From contig BROE01000009.1 of NCBI GenBank assembly GCA_036571765.1, positions 12,212,904-12,276,903 on the forward strand: a stretch of 64,000 nucleotides of DNA, given 5' to 3'. Under the pieces are notes generated by a model. The model did no database searches. It had not been told where the DNA came from and was given only the letters and a program-made list of their open reading frames with translations. This document shows positions 10,980 through 21,800 of the stretch, piece by piece; positions within the stretch are counted from its first letter, which is position 1; every line of letters begins with the position of its first letter. Made by a program: the position numbers and the translations under genes. This DNA is from Plecoglossus altivelis (lineage: Eukaryota > Chordata > Actinopteri > Osmeriformes > Plecoglossidae).

Positions 10980-13900
10980 GACATGTTTGAGGTTGCATCA
11001 ACCTTCCCTCGTCCCTTTCTTCCTCTGAAATTCTCTCTCTTTTGCACACTCACACATAGATGGGAGTGCAAGGCAAACATGTCGTAAATACATAAAAAAT
11101 CCCTTGTTGCTCCAACAGTCCCACAGGCACCAGCTGTACGTATGACTCAGCAGGAACCATGACCATGGCCTGGACTCTGGGTCATGCCACGCTCTCACTC
11201 TCTCTATGTTAGGTCGACTCTCCAAGACTTGGTGGACTGTAGGGATGTGGTGGTGATGACTTGGTCCAGTCCTATATTATTGTGGTGATGACTTGGTCCA
11301 GTCCTGTAGTACTGTGGTGGTGACTTGGTCCAGTCCTGTAGTACTGTGGTGATGACTTGGTCCAGTCCTGTAGTACTGTGGTGACTGCACAGGTCTGGAT
11401 CATCCTGACCAACGCCCTACACGCCTGCTTTCCCCATCATGCCCTAGTGGATCATTACGAAGGAGTAGATGGACCATCCCTGGAGGGGGTTTTTCCTTTG
11501 CTGACTTGGACAAACTGAGTCATCAGATCTGGGTTCCGTGGCAGCAGAAACGCCCGTCTCTGGTTCTCCTGGTCTTCACTTTGGTCCTCCACCTCTCGCC
11601 CGCTCCGTTTTCCTCCTGTCCTGTTACGTCACTTTAATCTGTCCTCTTGTTTTTCTTTTCCTCCACTCTCCCCGATTCCTCCCCCTCTTCCCTCTTGTTC
11701 CCCGTCCTCCCTCTAGCCTCTGAGATCATTTACATTGGACCGGTAAAAGGTAAGGTGTCCTGTTCTCTCCCCCACCTCCCTTCTCTCTGCATTGCTTCCT
11801 CCTCCCTTTTTTCTCGCCTCCTTCCCTCTCACCCCCCACCGCTGGAGTGTTCCGGTCACCTGATAAATGTGTAAACGTGGTCAACCAGCTGCTTGGGTCG
11901 TTGCGCAAGTCAGCTGACTCGGGTCATGTGATGGGCTTTGCTTCCAATGCAGAACCTGTCTCTCACCTCCCCCTCTCCCTTTCCCATTGAGAAGCTATGC
12001 TCACCATGTGTGTTTGTTGTGCTGGAAAAAGCTCACCGCTCTTGTTTACTCACTGGACTTCCTGAGAGATAGAAAAGAGTCATGATGCTGAATCCGTATA
12101 ACAGACACTTAACCCTGGAAAGGTCACGAAGTCTACACGGCCCTATTGCTGGGTGGTCCAGATCCTTAAGAGTAAATCCATAGCTCCATACTCTCTTTTC
12201 TCCAGAGTAGGGGAGGGATTAGAGATTAGATGCATGTTAACATTCCATGTAAACTATTGAAGCAGAGTAAACACACAGCTACACTCCAACAGCCCCTGTA
12301 GCAGGATCCCCAGCAGAAGCATCAGTGGCCCTTCCAGAAGCCTCTCCGCTGGCTCCTGCTGCAGAACTCTCCGGATGCCTGGGATTCTTCCGGAGCCTGG
12401 ATGGGACAGGAGTCCGCTCTCTGACCCACCCTGGACCAGCGCTAGGGAGGAACGTTTATACAACCGTCAAGAAACCCTCCCCGAACCCCTGAGAGATGGG
12501 GTCGTACTGGCCTGGATCTTGTTCTCATGACCTCGTCCTATACACTGAACACACACACACACACTGACACACACACACACATGCTGAAATACACGCCCAC
12601 ACTGAAACACACACACACACGGAAGCCACTTCCTGTTGTAGAAGAGATTAGGCAGTTTGGCCTTTCTATCCTCCCAGGCCAATGGTGGACCTCACCCAGG
12701 AGGATGGGGAAGGGAGGAAGGAATGAAAGTAAACTGTTCAGTGTGTGGCCTGCTTCACTGCCACCATGTCCAGAGGTGCTGTGCATGGCCAGCCAAAAGG
12801 AAATGTTACTGCTGTCCTTTGAGTTTTTATTTGTTTTGCTATCAAACTCCCTAATCTTTACTTAAGCAAACTTCGGTTCAAATTCCATTTTTACTGTCGT
12901 TGGGAGGTTTTGGCTGCAAGGAAGACAAACACAATAATCCAGCCGATTCCTTCTTCCGCAATAGCCTTTTTAAAAATGTATCCTAAAGGGAAGACAAACA
13001 AGCAGAGATGATGGCTTTTGGAACTGTCACACTGCAGGAGCCCCGCCCTCCTAGGCCAGACCACTGGCTGGTGCACTCACAGAGCTAGCCTGGTCCCCTG
13101 GTCTGCCTGCCTGGCTGCTAGTGTGTGGTGGTGTGGTGCCAGTGTTCGCAACATACTATGCAACCACTTGACTTGTGTTTTGGTGTTGTACTTGTGTCCG
13201 TTTGTGTGTGTTGGCTTTCTCCTTGCAGGAGTTTTCACGATCACACATTTTGCATCAATTGTGAATTATCAGCTACAGGTATTCATATGTGTTTGTGTCC
13301 CCTCCCCTTCTTGCACACTTTCAGTCTCTGACCAGAACTGTGTGTTTGCAGGGAGCATCTACTCCAGCCCCGGCCTCTACAGTAAGACCATGACCCCCAC
13401 CTACGACTCCCGGGACGGCAGCCCTCTGTCCCCCACCACCGCCTGGTTTGGAGACAGCCCCCTGTCAGAGGGCAACCCCAGCATCCTGGCAGTCAGCCAG
13501 CCCATCTCCTCCCCTGACATCCTGGTCAAGCTGTACAAGCCCCAGTCTCTCCTGGACAAAGCCAAGATCAACCAGGGGTGAGTGGAGGGGTAGAGGCCAG
13601 AGGAGGGTTGTGGTAGTGGAGGGTAGAGGCCAGAGGAGGGTAGAGGCCAGAGGAGGGTAGAGGCCAGAGGAGGGTTGTGGTAGTGGAGGGTAGAGGCCAG
13701 AGGAGGGTAGAGGCCAGAGGAGGGTAGAGGCCAGAGGGTAGTGGAGGGTAGAGGCCAGAGGTAGAGGCCAGAGGAAGGTTTGTGGTAGTGGGGGTAGAGC
13801 CAGTGGAGGGTTGGTAGTGGAGGGTAGAGGCCAGAGGAGGGTAGAGGCCAGAGGAGGGTTGTGGTAGTGGGGGGTAGAGGCCGGTGGAGGGTTGTGGTGT

Positions 13901-16303
13901 GGTGGTGAAGGTCAGCCTGCTGTAGACATTAATAGCAGCCTGCTTAGTCATGGGGCAAGAAGGTAATGTCTTATTGTTTGTGGTTGTTCTTTTGACCATA
14001 CTACCCTGTTAGATGTTACCTCTAACAGTTTGTGTGGGTTGTGAGGGAACTCATGCATGAATGTGTGCATCTGTATGTGCGTGTATGTGTCTATGTATGT
14101 ATGTGCGTCCGTGCGCGTGGGGTTGTGTGCGTGTGTGTGCGAGAAACCCCAACATGTTCCTTGCCTAACGGTGTCACCTTCCCGTCCATGTGTCTGCAGG
14201 TGGCTGGACTCCTCCAGGTCTCTGATGGAGCAGGATGTGAAGGAGAACGAAGTTCTCCTCCTGCGATTTAAGTACCACAGCTTCTTCGACCTCAACCCCA
14301 AGGTACAGCAACACCAGTCCTCTAACCCTGGAGTACACAATGCTAACACTGGCTGTTGGGCTCTACTTCCTACACTTAGATCAAAATGAACAGTGACTAA
14401 CTAACAAAACAAACATTTTCAGGACTTGAGGTTCAACTAAAGTGAGGTTATGCGTAGATCACTGTTCTGTAGTGCAGGTGAGACTGGGCCTGTGTTGTGA
14501 AAAGGGCTTGGTCAAGGACACGGGCACCGCCCTGCGTCTAGGTATCGCCAGCTTGCAGCTTTTGGGGGTAAAGGGCAGGAAATGCCCCTCTGTGCTGTCC
14601 TGTTTGCTCAGCCGTGTGTGTGTTCGAGGCTGTGGGTTAATGGCATCTCCACCCCCCCTACAGTACGATGCCATCCGGGTGAACCAGCTGTACGAGCAGT
14701 CCAAGTGGGCCATCCTGCTGGAAGAAATCGAGTTGCACGAGAGAGAGATGATGATGTTGCTGCCCTGCAGTGAATGGGAGCGCGTTACTAATGTCATTCG
14801 CTTGAGTGCCAGTTTCGTTATGCTTTACTAAGCGCCGCATGCATACTGCCGTCATTAGATGATTTTCTTTCACGTAGGGCAAGTGCTCGGGGAAAGGTAA
14901 AAATATGGCCTCCCAGAGCCTGGGCTTAGGAGGCTGCGCGTACAACGGAAGTGGCCACGCCTAATGTAGGAAGAGAGAAAGGCAGAGAGGGGGGGGGGGC
15001 TGTAAATCATCCGTTCTTCACTGATGCATCATTGAATCAGCACTTAAAGAACTTTTCCATGGCCAACGGTACATTTCTGGCTTATGGAAAGGGTAGAGAG
15101 AGAGGATAGTGGAGGAGAGGGAGGCAAAGAGGAGAGAAAGGGAGAGCGGGAGAGGGAGTAAGAAAGAGAGAGAAGCTCCACATGTAGTCCTATGCCTGTT
15201 CCTATGTGACTGGTGCAGGGGCGGTGCCACCTCCCTGCCAGCCAAGACTCTCTACGTTAACAAGCCTCCAGACACCCCCCCCCCTCATGACACCCCAACT
15301 CTGAGCCCCACAGCCTGCTAGTAAACAAGCCTCTCTGGACACATCACACATGCTGATGCTTTTACGTGTCAAAGATAGTCCATCGAGTGTATAAAGGGGA
15401 GATTTGGCAGGCGTGCGTGTGGGTAGGACTGGATTCCCAGGGGTCCAGGAAGAGGGTCCCAGCTCCCCTTCCACCTCTTCAGGTTGCCCCATACTTCCTA
15501 GGGGCTGGAGGGTGCGGGGAGGGGGCAACAGGATACCTATATCCAACCATCGTAAAGCTAGAGTGACGGGACCTGGGGACGCCACCCTGTCCTTACCCCC
15601 AGACCCCTCAGTAATTATAGCGCCGCCCTGGCTAGTGGAGTAGGTCCCCTGCCCCGACCACCCACCCCAGGCCTGGCCTCATTCCACCATTCACCCCCTA
15701 GGTGTTATGTTTTCCTCTGTGGGGCCTGTTTATAAATACACGTCACTGGTTTAGTGTTACTCCGCTTCCCGCCCGCCACAGGGGATGCTGAAGATGCTAA
15801 TCCTAGCTGTGTGTTTGGATTAGCGGCTGGCCTGTCCTAACTGTCTGTTGGCACTAGGTTTTAGCTGGGGCAAGGCTTAGGGTTTCACTGATGAGGGACA
15901 TTGGGAAGAGAGGACCTGGTGAGTTTTGAGAGTTGAGTTTCTGTGTCGAAAGAGCTGGGGAGTGGATAGTAGGTCATCTCATCTCTCAGCCAGATGACTG
16001 TCCATCTTACATAGTTGGCTAGCAATATTAGCATGCTGTCACCTTGATACAATAGTAGGGATACATTTAGCAGCTAGATATAGCCAGCCTTTTGGTGGCT
16101 AACAATCAACCCAGCATCTGGAAGGCTTCGCAGAGGAGGATATTAGGTTTTAGGCCTACAGAAAGTTCTGCCAATCACCATGTAGCCCCCCCCCCCCCCC
16201 AAAAAAAAAACTCTCTCTCTCTCTCTCTCTCTGTCTCTATCTCTCTCTCATTCATTCACTCACTCACTCTCTCACACTCTCTCACTCCCTCTCTCGCTCT
16301 CTC

Positions 16304-16334
<31 letters not shown>

Positions 16335-18757
16335 GGCTCTCACTCTCTGTCTCTCACTCTCTGTCACTCATTCTCTCTCACTGTCTCTCTCACACACACT
16401 TTTGCTCTCTTTCTCACACTTTCACTCTCTTCTCTCTCTCTTTCGCTCAGTTCTTCCTCGCCCTCTCTCTGCCATCTCTCTGTGCATCCCACCTCTCTCT
16501 CTTTCTCTCTCCACTCTGTCCTTTTTCTTTCTCTCCCTCTCTCTGCCCTATCCCGCCCATGCCTCCCTCTCTCCCCAGGCAGCTGTTCATTCACATACTG
16601 AGGGGGTGTAGTGAGAGGTGGTGTGAAGGCGGGGGGGTTGACAGTATAAATACCGTTTGTCAACAAGTAGTGTTTAATGTCAGTGAGTCACAGGCTACAG
16701 TCCCCAAGGGAACACCGTAGTGAGGTTCTCCCTGTGATGGGATGGTCCCTAGATTCGACAGTCACGTCTCCTGCCGGGGTTGTGAGCGAAGCTACGCGGT
16801 CTCTCCATGATGTCAGGTCCCACATGATGGCTGACTTCCCCGCACCTTGTTCACATGTGGTCGTGCTACAGAGAGACTGTCTCAGCCACCCTCGCAGAGA
16901 TCTGCTGAGCCTACCAAATTCATCCGCTCCCACTCGCTTCCTTCCATAAATCACCTCATTCTCTCCCAAAGTCATTGGCCTCTAGAGAACCCGTATCCAT
17001 TCTATATGTACTGAGGAGAATATGCATTAGTTGATTTGTGTGTTATTGACCTATGTAATCGATTTTTATAATCCATTATGCCTCTTGCTGTCTCTCTCTC
17101 TCCCCCTCCTTTCTGCCGGACAGTATCACATCAACAAGCTGTCCATCATGTCTTCAGACAACCACATGAACAACAGCGAGAAGGAGGTGGATGAGGTGGA
17201 CGCCGCCCTCTCTGACCTGGAGATCACTCTGGAGGGGGGCAAGACCTCCAACACACTGGTAGCTACACACGCGCGTTCAATAGTCACCCTGAGGGAATAC
17301 GCTGAGCGGATCGCACGCACGTGCAAAACCTTCCCGTTCAGTCTGCTCGGCCCTGCGCTCGGCTCTCTGATGATGCGGCAGCATTCGCAGGGCACGCTTC
17401 TGTTTGGCCAGCGATATATATCCCTTGCTGCTGCCCTGACGGCCATTGTTGTAATCCTGCCCTGTCAATTTGCAGAGTTTATATAGCTTATCTAGAGGAC
17501 GTGGTGGTTTTGAGATAGTACCCAACCGCTGCTATCTATTACAACCTACAAAGACATTCTGACAATGCTGGCAGTGTCATGCTTGAAAGTTAGAGGTTTT
17601 GGGGTTATGCAGAACCCTGTTGTATCATCAGTGTCCCAGGCAGTCTGGATAACCGTGTCCCTTCCCTTCCTTTGCAGGGGGACATCACATCCATCCCTGA
17701 GCTGGCTGACTACGTCAAAGTCTTCAAGTAAGTTCTCCCACGGAAAACAAGCTGTCAGACCCTGACTCTGTCAGACCCTGACTCTGTCAGACCCTGACTC
17801 TGTCAGACCCTGACTCTGTCAGACCCTGACTCTGACAGACCCTGACTCTGTCAGACCCTGACTCTGTCAGACCCTGACTCTGTCAGACCCTGACTCTGTC
17901 AGACCCTGACTTGAGGTATCCGCTGGGATTCACGTTCCCTCTTGATGTTGTACGGCCAGCAGTTGTGTGCGTCTGAGCTCGCGTGCTCGCGTGCAGGACC
18001 ATGCGTGTGCGCTAAGGCACTTGCGTGTGCATTTGAAGAAGGCAGGGGCCAAGTGGATCTGAGACCAGGTGACTGAGGCTGGCCTTAGATCCGTTTAATA
18101 GCAGAGCTGTTGTCTGGCTTGTGTCACGCTGAGATGGCCCAGACTCAGGTCTACCTAGGAACCCCTGACTGCAAACGGCTGGGATTTGAGCGCCCGCATT
18201 GTAGCTGTGGGACGCTAAGAACCCAAACCAGGCGGCGTACCTGTTGGACGCGGGCCCTCGCTGACTTGCAGGCAGCTCTTGTGGTTTGATGGTCTCATAA
18301 AAGATGCAGGGTTGATCAAGAGGTTTCACCCCCCCCCTTGTGAGTTTCTTACTGTTGGCAGTGCTCCCACCTCCAGTGCTGACTAAGGTCTGTCCCAGTG
18401 AAGGCTGAGCCTGCTGTCTTCCCTCCCTGTCCCCTCCCTTTTCTCTCTCCTTCACTTTTACTTGGGTGAAAAGACACATGGCTGTGTTGTCTATGATGGC
18501 TCTGACTGTTGTGCTGGGGGCTCTGTTGAGAGGGAGTGTCTTTGCTGACTTCACTCTTTGTGTCTCTTAACACATTCTTGGTCTCTCTCTCTCTCTTTGT
18601 CTGTCTCTCTCTCTCTCTCTCTCAGGCCAAAGAAACTGACACTGAAAGGCTACAAGCTGTACTGGTGCACGTTCAAGGACATCACAATCTCCTGCTACAA
18701 AAGCAAAGAGGAGGCTCATGGGACGCCTGCTAACCAGATGAATCTTAGAGGTGCAGA

Positions 18758-18818
<61 letters not shown>

Positions 18819-21800
18819 GCAGCTCTGCAAGTGTTACTGTTCTAAGGACATCTCTGTCATTGATGAATGGCATGCTGTGACCCTGGTGACCATGCGACCC
18901 CCCCTCCCCCCTCTCGGACTTTTCGTGTCTCGTCTTAGGATGCGAGGTGACCCCTGATGTCAACATCTCTGGTCAGAAATTCAACATCAAGCTGCTGATC
19001 CCTGTGGCTGACGGGATGAATGAGATCTGGCTGCGGTGTGACAACGTGAGTAGTGCTCTCTGGCTTCCTCTAGCTGACTGGAGGTCAGCCGTGCGGCAGT
19101 GTCATGCCTGCTACGCTGTCCAAATGCACGTAGAAATCCTCAACTGTGACCAACGCCTCATTAGCATGTCATAAACACATGTCCAATCGACACGTCACAT
19201 TCAGACTGGCTCCCCTTCCCCTGCCCCTCTCTCCACCAGGAGAAGCAGTACGCCCACTGGATGGCAGCCTGTCGCCTGGCCTCCAAGGGGAAGACTATGG
19301 CGGACAGCTCGTACAACCTGGAGGTCCAGAACATTCTCTCCTTCCTCAAAATGCAGCACATGAATCCAGACTCCCAGCTCATTGCTGAGCCGATCACCAC
19401 GGACATCAACCCCGAGTGCCTGGTGTCCCCGCGCTACCTGAAGAAGTACAAGAACAAGCAGGTAAACCGGCAGATTAGCCTAGCCTCCGTCCTAACTAAA
19501 CCTCAGATAAACCCACCTGACTTATAGTAACCGCAGCAAGTGAAATGCTAGCTAACTCGAAAGATGCTGCCTGTAACCTGTGCTGATCACAGGATGTTGT
19601 TGATTCACATAGCCTGGGCTATTTGCAGGATAACAGATTGTATGTCTTTTGAGAGGTTATGGAACAGAACGGGCCGCATGTGCGAGGGGGTGTGTTCTTC
19701 CCAGGGGAGGCTGTGTATTGGTGCAATACAGGGGGTGGGGCAGGGGGAAGGCTGATATCAGGGGAAGGCTGAGGTCAGGGGGAAGGCTGAGGTCAGAGGG
19801 AGGCTGAGGTCAGGGGGAGGCGGTATGTGATGATGCTTACCAGCTGGGCGCATCCTGCCATCTGGGCTGTCCTGCACTGGAATGCAGCCTCCCTCCCTCC
19901 CTCGCTCGCTTGCTCACACCTCCCCGTGTTCCCTCTGTCTCTCCCCGGGGGGAACCCAGGACAACGGGTCGTCCTCCCACACCCACCCTGATTGGCTTGG
20001 AGAGAAGATTCAAGCTCCAAGTCTGCGTCTCAGCTCCCATGCAATCCCTTCTGTTCCTCCCATAATTCCTGATCATTGAGAAATGGGAGAACAGGATGGT
20101 GCTGATTCTCATCGCTGTCATATCTGCAGTCGTGGCTGTCAGCCAAAAAACAATCTGGAGCCACTTAGCACTTTTAGCAGAGTTTCGCTCACATTTAGCT
20201 GACAAGAAAGTAACGCTATACTTAGTAGATTCTCCTATAAGTAATAGGCGTGTGTGTGTGTGTTTGTGTTTTTGCACGCGCTTGTACTGGAAGGTCTGAG
20301 TTTATCCCTGTCAGTGTTGGAGCCTCTCGCTCACTATGTCTGGTAGTCATTAAACTGTGTGGACCGTTGCTAGGGGGGTGGAGGTGTTGGTTAGTGATGA
20401 CTAAGGACCAGTCTGAGTCTGAAACCAAATACTCACATCCTCTAGACCTCTATAAAGAGAGGGAATGGGGGAGGAGGGAGAGAAAGAAAATTGGGTGGAG
20501 GGGGAAGCGTTGAGGGATACGAGAGAGAGACGGAGAGAGACAGAGAGTGAGAGAGACAGAGACAGAGGGCAGTAATGGAAGAGCAGGGGGGGAACTCATC
20601 ATACAGGAAATGTCTAAGATGGGATGAACCAACAACAGCCATGGGGATGTCTACGCTGCCTGGCAGTCTCGCTGTGGAACGTCTGGGTTCTAGAACAGAG
20701 AGAATAAAAGGAGGTCAGAGGGCGGAGCGGGGGCTGGTTCCTGCGATGGCCCCCAGCTTCCACTTCAAAACAGGAAAAGAAAAAGGATCAGAAAAAGAAT
20801 GCCGTCAGTGTGTGTGGAAGTGACAGGCAGAGGAAGAGGAAGAGGCAGAGGCAGAGGCAGACCACAGTCCTGAAGGACAGCGAGTCCTGGCCTCGCTTCT
20901 CTATCCTGGGACAGGGGCTGTCTGTGTGGGGGGGGGCAGGGTGTTCTGGCCCTGGTCCAGTTCTGTGTCAGTGGCCTTAGCCCAGACCAGCGAAGGGGTG
21001 AGGACGAGTGGGCTGGAGCTGGAACAGTGTGTGCATTTGGACTACAGAATGTTTGTCTGTGTGTTACTGTGTGTTTGCTTGTGTTTATTTTTGTATTTTG
21101 TGTGTGTGTGTGCGTGCCTGTGCGTGTGTGCGTCGGTATAGCAATCAGCAGCGGGCGCGGACACCAGGAAGTCAGCCCAGCTTGGGAATGCTGAGGGGGA
21201 AGAGAGTCAGGGAAAACCCTCTCCTGCCTCGCCGTCAGCTGGGCGCTGGCTCTCTTCTCCCTCCTTCCTTCAAACTGGACACGGACTTCCTCTTACCCCC
21301 CCGCCACCTCACCCTGCCCCGCCCCCAGGGGGACTTTCATGCTACAATTCCCAACGGATAAACACGAGAATATTTAGACCTCTGGGAGTGGACTTGGATT
21401 GGTTTCTGACCAAACGTATAGTTTTCCGTAAGAGAGAAAGCAGATGGGGGGCAGCCAGGCACAATAATAAACAGGGATGTGGAGCCTCTCACTTTCCTGC
21501 TCCTGATACTTCCTGTGGAAGATGCTCCGGTACTGCACCGCCACCTAGTGGACTCACCGGACACTGCGTGTTGAAAAGTCATTGTTACTGTCATACCGAC
21601 TCACACAATTGACCTAAATGCAGGTTAATGCTGCCTTAAATCGAAAGTGTTTTTCTTGACAGTAGCTCGTATTTCAGGGTGCATTCTTCCTGGTGTTTCA
21701 GACAGTGTCATGTGTGCTAACCTTCTTTGCCTGCCCTGACAGACCTGACCTGCAAACACTGCGCCTGCAGTGGCTGCTTTCTCTGCCTGTGCACATTGCT

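Larger units (their letters stand above)
9711..11716 (+). other. fermt2: fermt2 intron before the 33-nt microexon
   Basis: No coding exon seen. It holds CA tracts (9743-9771, 10353-10366, 10863-10904), an A12-13 run near 10226, a GAT/ATG triplet repeat (10950-10978), a 32-bp minisatellite (11249-11385) and the pyrimidine tract of the microexon (11641-11714). Confidence 0.8.

Noticed and set aside
13568..13999. 143-codon minus-strand frame of PLASTL-type repeats
   Set aside because: It is the translation of the G-rich minisatellite.
14664..14831. fermt2 as a processed or decayed pseudogene because of the frameshift
   Set aside because: The gene keeps its introns, all other exons are intact and highly conserved, and the two losses are homopolymer contractions typical of assembly error.
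17754..17910. CRISPR-like regular repeat
   Set aside because: The 16-bp units are directly adjacent with no spacers, and the genome is a vertebrate's.
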